Below, piece after piece: positions 13,276 through 23,483 of a stretch of DNA of 64,000 nt (the stretch's first letter is position 1; each line of letters starts with the position of its first letter). The stretch covers positions 372,001 through 436,000 of the forward strand of contig JAHLMK010000013.1 of NCBI GenBank assembly GCA_019915135.1. Reading direction: 5' to 3'. This stretch comes from Strobilurus pachycystidiatus (Eukaryota > Basidiomycota > Agaricomycetes > Agaricales > Physalacriaceae). The translations under genes were made by a program, and so were the position numbers. The notes under the pieces were generated by a model. That model searched no databases, was not told the DNA's origin, and worked only from the letters and a program-made list of their open reading frames with translations.

Positions 13276-13842
13276 TATGCTGCTGAGAAGTGTCAAAAAA
13301 TAAAACTTCGCAGATAGACAGATAGTTCATGTGATATATATACATACCACTGAGAATAACTAGCAACAGTGCCATTGAATTAGCAACTCCAGATCCGAAA
13401 GACCATTTCGACACCCGAAAGACCATTTCGACACCCGACAGACCAACTCGACACCCGAAAGATTGACTCGACACCCGAAAGATTCAGCCCTTAGCACCCT
13501 AAGGACTGGTGCCTCGACACCCGAAAGACCCAAGTTGACGCCCGAGCAGACAGTGTGTGTGGGTCGGAACAGGAAGAGTACGGTACCGATTGTGACATTA
13601 TCATAAATGCACTTGTCGGGACTCGATCGCGCGACCTCACGTGCCACCTGAGCGCGATTCCCGCACTTCCACCCGCCAGAAGGCGGCGGGCTTGCTTGTC
13701 TAAGCTAAAAGGATAGTTGAATAATTCACCTAGTATCTTAATGAGTGTACAGCCGAAAAATCTAGGTGGTTGGAGGTGGTTTAGCTGTTGTACAGGATTT
13801 CCGAGGCGCGTCAGTGATCATGTCACAAACGTCACGAACGCG
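13276..13842 (+). repeat. Left terminal inverted repeat
   Basis: Aligns with the reverse complement of 22690-23259, at roughly 85% identity judged by eye, over about 567 bp. It includes the end TATGCTGCTG, a TGTCAAAAAATAAAAC block, a 20-bp satellite, a GGGACTCGATCGCGCGACCT block, the near-palindrome CCCGCCAGAAGGCGGCGGG, and the innermost AGTGATCATGTCACA. The differences between the two TIRs show they have diverged since insertion or since the last conversion. Confidence 0.9.
13390..13530 (+). repeat. 20-bp satellite within left TIR
   Basis: About six diverged units of the type CGACACCCGAAAGACCAACT, spaced 20 bp. A matching inverted array lies in the right TIR. Repeated subterminal motifs of this kind serve as transposase-binding sites in several DNA transposons; that role is inferred here. 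Confidence 0.85.
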
Positions 13843-14114
13843 TAACCCACCGCGAATTTCGCGATAAAAGGACGGGCTCGGGGCGGTAAGCATAGCTAAT
13901 GCATGGATTAGTGCTTGATGGGATTCAAAGTCGTGTTTTGACTTTCTCTTGGTGGTATACAGCTCCGCGGTCTTGCAAGCAGAGTCTTTTGCCCAATCGT
14001 CACATGATCCGTGTCCGCGTCCTGTTTGCCGTTGACGTTTAGTTGCCTGTTGATCTCGCACCACCACCATCTCCGGACTGGCGCCCGCCTTTCCCACACA
14101 TCTCTAGCTCACTC

Positions 14115-16547
14115 ATGCCTGAGCACCACGAATGCAAGGCTGCTGGAGATATTGCAGCAAACTGGTACAGACTATTCCGACATATCCTTGCCATGCTCAA
14201 GCTACGGAATATATATGTATCCTCCACCCGCCCTGAGCGCGAGGCCTTGCAGAAGCGACCCGCAACCAGAGACTCTGCCGCCGCCCTAGGTCGTCCTTGG
14301 CCTATCACTCCTGACTGCAAGATCAAGCGCGGATCCAGATTGGCTCAGACCTTTGTCTACCCTCAGATGCTTCGACCACACACTATCGCGAACGCAGAGC
14401 TTACTTTGACGTCTGTGGAGTCCAATCCTCGGAATCTTATACTTGGTTTCTCTTCTGCCACTCTCAAGACGGAAGTTTGGATGCAGGTCGGAGCAACGGT
14501 TTTCTTCATGTTTTGCGGGTTCTGATTATATCTCAGATACAATATCTCACCCATACATCTGTGGCAATCTATGAAGCCGCTCAATTCGAGGCCTCATATC
14601 TACAAACCTCAAATGACGTACGCATCATCTTGCCTGTGTTTCGAAATGAATTTCAGATCCCCACTTAGGATCGCCACTTCTCGCTTGCACTCGCCATCGA
14701 CATAGGTGGCGAGTGGGTTATCACATTTCCCAGTGAGGACAACTGCTTTGGTGTGCATTACGCTTCGACTCGGGCGGCGCTTCCGGCGCAGCATATCGAT
14801 GTGTATCTCGAATATTCCAAGTTCCTTACTGCGGCAGTTGGATGGGCTGCTCAGCGCGCTCATGTTACAAGGGACAACGAGACAGAAAAGTGGATTGTAC
14901 CGGCAACAATTCAGAAGCGTCACCGGCCTGCAATCCTAGCTATTCGTGATGCACGCGACATCTGGGGCGGCGTGGGGGTTTATACTGTTGTTGAGCTATT
15001 CCGACGCGCGGGTATGTCAAGCCTTTTGATCTTTTGACGTTACTCAACCGATCCAGGTCTCTCCGTGTTTCTGACTGAAGAGGAAGTCTTTGACACTCCA
15101 TCTCGGTTCGCCCGTCTTGTAGAGGCATTTTACACGCATGCAGCTCGTGCGCACGAAGACTTGTGGTATGATCATTTCTTCCTCCCACGTCGCTCTCTTT
15201 GCTCATCCAAAATGCAGGAAGTTCATTCAACCGTTTCTCCGAGGCAATCATTATCTTGCAGTGAGAAACGAGGATCGCCTGAAGTACATGTCTTGGCTTC
15301 TGGTGCATGCCAAAGATACGGTATGGATGTCCGAGCGTGAGAAGCAGCTACTGGCCGAGTTCAAGGTAGGAAGTTCGACCATATAGCGGTGTGGTACTGA
15401 ACCGCCACCTTCAGACATCGTTCGAGAACGATGATGATTCGCCTGTGGTCCGTGACACGGAGACCTTTGCAGATGTCTTTGAGCCTACCCTCATTCAGTC
15501 TGCGCTGGAAAAGCGTGAAAACCTAGGACATCTGATCTTTGGTCGATCGTTCTGGACAGACCGACCCGAATGCACGCTGTGGACGGACGATCCAATGACT
15601 CCGTACTTCTCAGAACGCGGTCAGTGCTTCCTACCCCTACGTCGGCTACGCATCACTCACCAACTGAAGCAGGCATTTCTGTCACCGCAAACTCCACATA
15701 CTTGAGGCTTGAGCGTTACAGCGCTTCACTTTTCCTTTCAAAGGCAGACCTTCTAAAATGCCGAACACCTAGTCGTTACTATCGCATCGGCAAGAATCAA
15801 GCGTGGAGCATATACCCACCATTTCCCGGAGACTCATTGCTCCCATCCGGCATTCCGTAAGTGCTGCTCTGATATACTGGCTTATTCTGATGACATCCCC
15901 AGGTCGACCAACCAAGTAGAGTGGTACGAAGGCAGTCTCGAGGAAAAGGAGACATCTACCTTCAAATACATCGTCAATCATACCAACAAGTACGCTGTAG
16001 GGCCACTTGACTTCTGTGGAACTGCGCGGATTGTCAGAGACCGGTGAGTAGTCTGCTATTCATCGTACTTGGCATCTCTGACCGTCACACTTTTAGAGTC
16101 GTTCTCTTCCGCCATGATCCAACAGTACCGGAGCATATTCAAGACAGTCTGGAGCGGAACTTCCAGCGTCGAACGTACGTTGCACCAGGCAAGCGAAAAG
16201 GCAAGAATCCAAATCGGAATCCACGGATCCAGAAGGCCGTCCCTTCGTCGGACGACTCCATCTTGTCATCGGGGAGTGATACTCTGTTCTCCAGATCTTC
16301 CGAAGATTATCTTGCTTCCAAGCTACCTCCTTCCTCACCACTTTCCTCTTCACCATCGAAGCGTCAGCATGCCTGTCCGCCATCACCTCTCTCACCCTCA
16401 AAGAGACGGATAGAAGATGTGACCAATCTTCCACTGTCACCACGTCCACAGAAGAAGAAGCGCAAATCGGCAGATAAAGCTCTTGTAGCCTTGTTGAGAA
16501 GTCCGGATTCTGAGTTAGGGTCTCGTCGCATACGTCGGGTTTCTTGA
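14115..16547 (+). CDS. Transposon-borne protein A, unknown function
   Basis: Spliced from at least nine exons into a frame of about 670 residues, from the first in-frame ATG at 14115 (MPEHHECKAAGD) to the stop at 16547. Introns of 40-60 nt fit near 14497, 14616-14666, 15014, 15164, 15366, 15620, 15858 and 16044, all with GT-AG ends. The body is a mixed globular region (for example LALAIDIGGEWVITF and VELFRRAGLSVFLTEEEVF). The last 140 residues are Ser/Pro/Lys-rich with basic clusters (SKRRIEDV, PRPQKKKRKS), which suggests nuclear localisation. I recognise no family. Its position inside the TIRs, on the strand opposite the transposase, makes it a transposon accessory or cargo protein. Confidence 0.65.
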
Positions 16548-16791
16548 CGGTAGATCAGAAATGATAGTAAAACTTCGATTATTCAGGATGGTAAACTACG
16601 AATGAGAGATCTTTTTGGAGGTTATATGAGTAATGCACGGAGACAAACAACCATGGACAGCGAAGGTGAAGCGGAACATGGGTATGTAAAAGTAATATCT
16701 CACAAAAGAAAGAGCGTACTCGTGAAAAGGAGCGTAGAGTTGAAGGGAATGGGTGCATACAAGCAACGAGATTGCAAAACCTGAGTGAGTC

Positions 16792-18510
16792 TCAGCCCCA
16801 AGGGCCCAGGGCAAATGTCGGTGGCTTCTGGGTAGCTGATGATGAGCGAGTCTGGACGGAGCTGGAGGGCTGAGCGTTTTGCGTCCAAGTGGGATCGTCA
16901 TCTTCACTGCCAGAGTCTAAGAGATTGATAGCCTCTGTGACTTGGCAATGAATTCAAATGGGTGGTGGTGTGCAGTTTGGATAACATACCAGTACTGGAG
17001 CTTCCTGCAGATGCATGGCGTCTTGAACTACGAGAACTTTTGACCGGAGGAACTTGGTCATCACTATCCGAGCTGAAATCGGTGGTATCACGGCGTCTTT
17101 TGCCCTCGTTCGACGGACCTTGAAGCGGAATCATGAGATCTAACAAGGATGTGTTAATGCAAATGCTGGAAGTGTACAAATGTATACTTGCCTCTGTCCG
17201 CATTCACATCATTAGTCAATTTGTTCCACGCTCCGATGAAGGGCTTTGTGTTTCCAACAGCGTAACAAGGAGCATACTTTTGGATCTGCCCGGCTGACAG
17301 AGGTTCACGTGTCGCTGAGAGCGCAGTATAAGTACTACTAGTAGAGCTGCAGATGTGAGCAAAAGGACGTACCGAGATAGATGTTATGAGTAGATATGGC
17401 CTTGGTAGCGTGGCCCCGGAGCTCAAATGCTGCCTGTCCTGTCGGAAAGTCATCCGAGCTCTGAGCGATGATCATTGACCGGTTGTTTGGGCGACACAGG
17501 ACAAAGGGAGATTGTTGATATTCACTAGCAACGACTAAATCAACAACCTCACTCAGAACTGGGAACTGATCGATGAGTTCGGAGCAGAAGGTCGCGTAGT
17601 CGCTGTTCCGGGAGAAGGTGAACGGTCCATTGGTATGATGTAAACCGAGCTTTTGAAGCCAGGTAGCATGCTTGACCAGCGACCCGTCCACATTGAGTTG
17701 CATGATGTTATACTACACTGCATGAGCGTCAAAATTTAACCAAGTACGGACGCCAGACCCACCTCGTCGGTTGTAGTTCCCCATATATTGAGAAAGAGAT
17801 TTCCGACCATGAAGGAATCATCACTGCCGCCATCCTCATCGCTGCTAGTAGCCCTTTTCTTACCTTTGCCCTTTGCCTTGCTCTTACCGGTACGATGAGA
17901 CTTCTAACGGTCGTCTGTTAGTAGTAGAAAGATATAGAATCTGGAGACTGACCTTCTTCTTCACCGATGAAGAACCAGAAGGAGCGCCAGACTTCCGGCC
18001 CTTGGCAAGCATTCCGTGGTTTGACTCAGCGTCAGCCTGCTCCCAGGACACAGAACCAAGGGCGTTGCCGCCGGGCGTCGAATGAAGAGATCCCATAACG
18101 ATATTGCGAAGACCTTCGGCTGTCGGAGCTGACGACGACGTAGAGGATGCGGGCATGGATGAAAGAGCGTTAGAAAGCGAAGTAGATGCTGCTGAACTGG
18201 AGGAATCAACTGTAGATGGCAATGAAGCTACGGGAATGGCCGCTGGAGACGATGTTGGAAGATGCAGACTTTGAGCATGCATGCAAGCTGAACAAATTGT
18301 CGAATCCCCGGCGCTTGGTATGAACTGAATGCAGGGACATTGCCCCCACAGCGCAAAGACGGAACAGATAAAGGCCACTACATTTGTGACAGCAGCAGAG
18401 ACCGGTGCTGCCGTCAACATCGTAGGGAAAAGAAGAAGGAGAGGAAGGAAAATGACGGTCAATCTTCTCACTACCAATATACTTATCATGAGAAGCAGAG
18501 ATACGAACAT
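16792..18510 (-). CDS. Transposon-borne protein B, unknown function
   Basis: About 485 residues from the ATG at 18510 to the TGA at 16792. The extreme N-terminus is hydrophobic (MISILVVRRLTVIFLPLLL) and could instead be untranslated leader, so the true start may lie further in. It is followed by a Cys-rich stretch (CPCIQF, then STICSACMHAQSLH) that could bind zinc, a Ser/Ala-rich linker, a Lys-rich patch (GKSKAKGKGKKRA), a globular middle (LNVDGSLVKHATWLQKLGLH to about 17290) and a Ser/acidic tail. Introns lie near 17905-17955, 17712-17765, 17310-17380, 17140-17191 and 16945-16995; the one at 17140-17191 needs a GC-AG donor (GCAAGT). No family is recognised. The gene converges with gene A, whose stop is 244 bp away. 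Confidence 0.6.
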
Positions 18511-18711
18511 CCGAGATTACAATCATGACGACGATTGGGATACAAAGATAGGCCTTTGATAGGCAGTTTAGGATATGGCGTATCGGATACGGCGCTACAG
18601 GGAAGGTGGAATACTGATAGGCCTCTGATAGGCATTTAGAATATGGCCAAGCAGCCAAATATGACATTGTGACGACGAACAAGATAGTGTACTGTACTAC
18701 ATTGCATCATC

Positions 18712-20707
18712 TTACGTTTCAAGTGCATGCTGTAGTCGGTGGTAAATGTCTAATGCTTGGACCCATAGCAATGCTCGTGGCCGCCATATATGCTCAGGCA
18801 TCTCCACCCGTAGTTCACGTCCGGACCGCTTTCCAAAGCGTAAGATCTCGTAGGTGGGGTAATGAACGTCCTCCCACTCGCTAGGATGCATCCCATATCC
18901 CCGGGGAAGCACACCACGCTGTTGAAAATCCAGGCGTAAGTGTTCAAATGCTTGACGAGACTCTGGTCGGAACTCCCATGGATCACAGACCCGGGGAACG
19001 TGAACCTTCTTGGGATTGTTGGGGTCATCCTCCTCCTCGTCATCCTCTTCCTCATCACGTCCTTCTTCCCCACTTTCATCTGACTCATATCCAGCTCCTG
19101 AATGGCCCACTGGCCGGCGTTCATGAACGCCGTATCCTTCCTCGATGTCCTCAGGACTCAGGCCATCGCAATCGTCATTGTATACTCCGTGATCAAGCAT
19201 ACCAAGGAATAATATTTTCTGTGCAGAGATCAGTATGAGTCTCAGTAGAGGAGGGAACATACGTTAGGGCTTTGATCGTGTCCCTCGCCAGAAATAGGAT
19301 GTGAGTTCCAGTCATTCTTGAACGTCTCACAGTCTCTGTTGATTTCGCTTAGAAAAAGAAGCTGAATGATCCAGAGATGATGCGGGTTTGTACGATTGAG
19401 TACATGTATCGCTTCGAGGCGGAAGAAGAAGGCTCGCCAGCGTCGCGCAAACTGTTGGCCAACTTCTACCCATAAGCGTTCGATACGCGTATTGCGTGTC
19501 GACCTATGAGAAAGGAATCAGTAGTTGTAATCACTTGCAGCATATATACATACGATCCCCATATGAAGGAGCCTCTTTTCAAGCCCTTCTTCAGCAGCAT
19601 GAACATAGATATAGCCTTGTTTTCACGACCATGGTCGGCGCGAACACGGGATGGTACACCAAAGCGTCTGGTGCTCTGCGTGAAGATGTCAAGGACCGTC
19701 GATGCTCTGTTGTTGTTGCTTGCTCGGATACCAACAACCTATCAGAAGCGCAGTAAGAAAGCAAACTGATGGATAACATATATGTTGCTGTACCGTCCGC
19801 GAATATCCATCGACAAACCCATGTATTACGATGCCCCAGAGAATCAGTTTGTGATGTCCATCAACATGCCAGAGAGCATGCGGCCGAGCAACTTGATATG
19901 TACGACGCTTGATCATGGTACCAGTGTGTAAGACGCGTCCGAGACCATCAACACGATTAATGGATCGGTATACTCGGCTGCCCGGGACACTAAGGTGCAT
20001 GTCTCGAAGACGTCCCATAACATAACGGAAGCCAGAATTAGGTTTGTCGAGCCGGTACTGGCGTACCAGTTGGTCTAGTTGAGCGTCGGTGAGCAGTGAG
20101 AAGCCGTAGTGAATTCCTTGCTCTCTAAGACGTCTCTTGATGGTATTGCGCGACATCTTCAGTCTTGGAATGAGGTCACTGATATGCATCCCGAGACCTG
20201 AGAAGGCAGCGCGAAGAATGTGTGGGTTGATCTCCTTTCGAGGACGACCCCGCTTGCCAGTTCGGGCGAGTTGAACGGGCTTTGGGATGGAGACATGCGT
20301 GTCATCTCTAAATATTGTAAGTCGATGTTCATATAGCGAAAGGTCTCCACTCACTTCTGTCTGGCAGTGCGTACACCCTCACTCAAATGCTGTCTGAGTC
20401 CAGAGAAATGTTCGGCGCAGCGCGTAAGCCAAGAGGAAGGTAAATGTTCCGTCACGGCATTTTCAGCCATGGCACAGATCAGAGTGACAGCACGTCCGGT
20501 AACCGCGTCTACGTGCATCTGCAGGCGCATAGATTCGGCTTCAGAATTGATGGCACGTAGTGCGCTGTCCGAGATGGCTTGTAGGCGATGATACGCGTCG
20601 TAAACATTGGCGGACCAAGCTGTCGTAGGTGAGGATGGCCCAGGAGTTGGCGGTAGGGGTGGCCAAGGAATGACAGGGGGCGGAGCGGACGACTGCGATG
20701 AGGCCAT
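18712..20707 (-). CDS. Integrase-core (DDE) transposase
   Basis: Five exons give about 600 residues from the ATG at 20707 to the stop at 18712. The order is: a Pro-rich N-terminus; a helical segment to about residue 118; an AT-hook-like GKRGRPRKE; a helix-turn-helix-like segment (SDLIPRLKMSRNTIKRRL); an RNase-H-like integrase core with Asp in HALWHVDGHH, Asp in RVRADHGREN and Glu in STRNTRIERLWVEV; then an Asp/Glu run and a C-terminal domain (DPWEFRPESRQAF). Introns near 20306-20350, about 19740-19805, about 19503-19550 and about 19218-19263 keep the frame open, so all three presumed catalytic acids survive. This domain is the integrase-core type annotated in many uncharacterised basidiomycete and fish proteins (established family pattern). 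It should catalyse strand transfer of the element ends. Confidence 0.85.
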
Positions 20708-21428
20708 GGTGGTCGCCGGCCAAGGACGGCAGAAATGCCTAATTTGGAATCAGCCATTATGCGTCGGGCGTAAATCCACTAAGTACCACAGATTTGTATT
20801 CAAATGCTATTAAGTAACTACATCAAGAAGACGTGTCTACATCTCTACGATGACCAAGAGATGGAGCCGTAGCCTGTATTATCATAAGTATTATAATCTC
20901 TCGAATCACCACAAATTAATCATACCGTAGTCTGACGAGGATGGACAACAAGATCCCACAACGCTTCGATGCGGTGATTACGGGAGCTTCTTGCCCAACC
21001 AAGGGTTCTACAATGGAGTGGATCAGGTTGTCGATAGAGCGGTCAGAGTGAAACCTACGGGGATGAATGATAAAGAAAAGAAAGCGGCCGGAACATCCAT
21101 ATAGCTCGTGAACGTTGAGATTGTGAGGGATGATGTGCTGGGAAAGACACTTCTGAGTCTGGTGGTGGCATTGCGACAGTTGCTGGCGCTCCTTGAGATT
21201 GTGCGTACTTGCACAACAGGACAATCATGTCGGATAAGCAGAATGGCTCAGGACTGTACACGAGGCATGAACAGCCGGATCCCTTGAGAAGATAGGCAAT
21301 GTACGACCAAGTACGCGTATACATATGTGTTATCAGAGATAACCCCAGAGCGGTCATATCTCTTGAGATGAGCTTAAGAGTACGGACGCATCAACGCACC
21401 TGTGTACTCTCATCCCACTTACCTACTT
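20708..21428. promoter_or_regulatory. Shared intergenic region between transposase and BTB-like genes
   Basis: A 721-bp spacer separates the divergent starts of the transposase (20707) and the BTB-like gene (21429). Several minus-strand frames of about 100 codons occur at 20916-21357, but I recognise no protein in them. Head-to-head arrangement suggests shared control; no motif is certain. Confidence 0.35.
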
Positions 21429-22611
21429 ATGACGGACAAAAACCCCCATGCCATCACAGCGCCTGATCTCGATGGACTTGTTCAGGACTCCGTACATTGG
21501 TGGCCTCAAGGAAATCTAGTCGTCTATGTAAGCGACTGACATCCTTTGCACGTCCCTAGAAATCTCACCTTACTCACCTAGTGTGTCAAAGGAGATGTTA
21601 AGATCAAGTTCAAAGTACATGGCGACATTGTTGGCGCTCACTCGGATTTCTTGGCCAATCTTGCCAGCATGGCACAGGGAGGTCTTGGCTGCGCACCTGT
21701 GCACGACGCCAATGGGCAGCTCTTGGACGGTATTCGAGAAGGAACCGACGAATGTCCTGGCTTTCTTCCAGGAATCCCACCTCGCGGAATGCAGCTGTGG
21801 CTCAGTGCTATATATTCTCTGGCGTAAGTTACGCCAGGGCCCACAACTCTCTGTGAGAATTCACTACTCACCTTGGGTTCTAGAAACAACGAACTCGATT
21901 CAGCAAACGGAGTATCTCAGGACGAACTCATGCTTCTCTGGGAGACATCCTGCATCTTCGACTCTGACATTGGCAAGCGGAAAGCCATTCAGAAGCTGTC
22001 GCCAGGGACACAGTCCTTCCTTACCCATCTTTGCCTCGGTTTGCGCTTCCATAAGCGTGAGTGGGTTGAGGGAGCCATTCGGCGTATCTTTCTCTTTGGA
22101 TATGTGCGCTATTCGCATGAGCAGAGCCCAATGACATGTGCGTCCCACAGTCCATCGTCCCATCCTAATATGACTTATATGAGCTTCCTCTCGCTTTTTG
22201 AACTGATTAGTCGACGCACCTGGCCTTGCCGGCGTCATCGATCTCATGCATCGCACAAGCCGCAGGATGGACATGTGTTTGCTTGAGCTGCTTGAAATTG
22301 CGCCAGCCTTTCCGCACGAGGATGCCTGGGGTGTCTGCGCTAATCATGTTCAGTGTCAGACAATCCTGACCGACAAGTGGAATGGCATTCGGCGCCTTCT
22401 CTTACAGAAGATCCTTGAGAGCGATATGAGTTTGAAGCAGTACGCAGAGGGCCTCCAGGAGCACGCGTCCAGAGAGTTTCCAGGCGTCAACGGAGATTGT
22501 ATGAGGGGCATCATTCAGAAGTGCGATTACAAGACGAGGGATATGTTTGATGGCTTCATGGATGAGCTGAAGGTGGAGCTGTCCATGAAATTAGCCTATG
22601 TAGAGGTCTAG
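21429..22611 (+). CDS. BTB/POZ-like domain protein carried by the transposon
   Basis: Four exons, about 330 residues, from the ATG at 21429 (MTDKNPHAITAPDLDG) to the TAG at 22609-22611. After VHWWPQGNLVVY the second exon opens with CVKGDVKIKFKVHGDIVGAH followed by SDFLANLASM. This matches the beta-strand plus 'V-H-xx-xL...S-F' opening of BTB domains that are very common in agaricomycetes. The C-terminal half is alpha-helical with several Cys (ICETS-like and MDMCLLELLEIAP), as in the BTB-plus-helical proteins of these fungi. Introns are near 21529-21581, 21828-21881 and 22138-22210, all GT-AG. BTB proteins dimerise and often act as adaptors for cullin-3 or chromatin regulators; the role in a transposon is unknown. 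It ends just inside the right TIR. Confidence 0.7.
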
Positions 22612-22689
22612 TAATCCGTCTTGTAGCTATCCAGCGTAGATCTAGCCCAGTGTGCTGCCCAAGAGTAAGATCGTGTCGAAGTTCGGGAA

Positions 22690-23259
22690 GTGCGTTCCGT
22701 GACGTGTGACATGATCACTCGTGCAGACTGCAATATCCTGTACAACGGGCAAACCACCTCCAACCACCTAGATTTTTGGGCTGTACACTCATTCAGATGC
22801 TAGCTCAATTATGGGACTATCCTTTTAGCTTAGACAAGCAAGCCCGCCGCTTTCTGGCGGGTGGAAGTACGGGAATCACGGTCAGGTGGCACGTGAGGTC
22901 GCGCGATCGAGTCCCGGCTAGTGCATTTATGATAATGTCAAAATTTGAACCATACTCTTCCTGTTCCGACCCACACACACTGTCTGGTCTGCTCGGGCGT
23001 CAATTTGGGTCTTTAGGTTACTGAGGGCTGAATCTTTCAGGTGTCGAGTCAATCTTTCGGGTGTCGAGTCGATCTTTCGGGTGTCGAGTCGATCTTTCGG
23101 GTGTCGAGTTGGTCTTTCGGGTGTCGAAACGGTCTTTCGGATGTCGAGTTGCTAGTTTGATGTCACTGTTGCTAGTCATTCACAATGGTATGCATATAAT
23201 TTACGTGAATTATCTATCTATCTGCGATGTTTTATTTTTTGACACTTTCCAGCAGCATA
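22690..23259 (-). repeat. Right terminal inverted repeat
   Basis: Inverted partner of 13276-13842, in the same order of blocks. The satellite unit count differs slightly from the left end, and the CCGCCGCTTTCTGGCGG hairpin core carries one difference. It lies 78 bp downstream of the BTB-like gene stop. Confidence 0.9.
23030..23150 (-). repeat. 20-bp satellite within right TIR
   Basis: Six units of the type GTGTCGAGTCGATCTTTCGG, the reverse complement of the left array. Units differ mainly in the four bases next to CTTTCGG. Confidence 0.85.
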
Positions 23260-23265
23260 GTATCG
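23260..23265 (+). repeat. Target-site duplication, right copy (GTATCG)
   Basis: Hexamer GTATCG directly after the last base of the right inverted repeat, matching the left copy at 13270-13275. Confidence 0.85.
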
Positions 23266-23483
23266 CCTTTAGAGCTCGAATTTCACTGAGTAAAGTATTA
23301 AGTACATCGACAGGTATCAAAGCGTAGCAGACATAATACACAAGACCAAACGAGTACATATGAAACAATCGGTGTCATGGTACACAAGAAGAAGAGCGCT
23401 CTGGATATCGACCAGTTAAGTATGAGATTATAAGTAAGAATCGAAGCGACGACAGACAAGAAAAACATTCGGCGATAACAGAC

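Larger units (their letters stand above)
13276..23259. mobile_element. 9,984-bp TIR DNA transposon with integrase-type transposase
   Basis: The element is bounded by inverted repeats of about 570 bp. The left end begins TATGCTGCTG and the right end finishes CAGCAGCATA. The hexamer GTATCG sits immediately outside both ends in the same orientation (13270-13275 and 23260-23265), as expected of a target-site duplication. Inside are four spliced genes: unknown A (+, 14115), unknown B (-, 16792), a transposase with a complete D, D, E set (-, 18712) and a BTB-like protein (+, 21429). All four can be spliced into long frames without stops, so the element may be recent. Integrase-like catalysis plus 6-bp duplication and long TIRs recalls Maverick/Polinton elements, but there is no DNA polymerase, packaging ATPase, protease or capsid gene. 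I cannot place it in a named family with certainty. Confidence 0.9.

Noticed and set aside
20916..21357. Minus-strand frames as an extra gene upstream of the transposase
   Set aside because: The frames overlap in different phases, show no family features and no convincing splice chain; treated as intergenic.
22885..22920. B-box-like motif GATCGAGTC in the TIR, suggesting a tRNA or SINE
   Set aside because: The motif fits a polymerase III B box, but no A box at the right distance and no cloverleaf can be formed; it is simply part of the TIR and occurs inverted at the left end.
13276..23259. Interpretation as a Starship element
   Set aside because: Starships carry a tyrosine-recombinase captain gene at one end and lack long TIRs; here the recombinase is a DDE integrase type and the TIRs are about 570 bp.
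13276..23259. Interpretation as an integrated virus or true Maverick
   Set aside because: No polymerase, capsid, packaging ATPase or protease frame could be found in 10 kb, on either strand.
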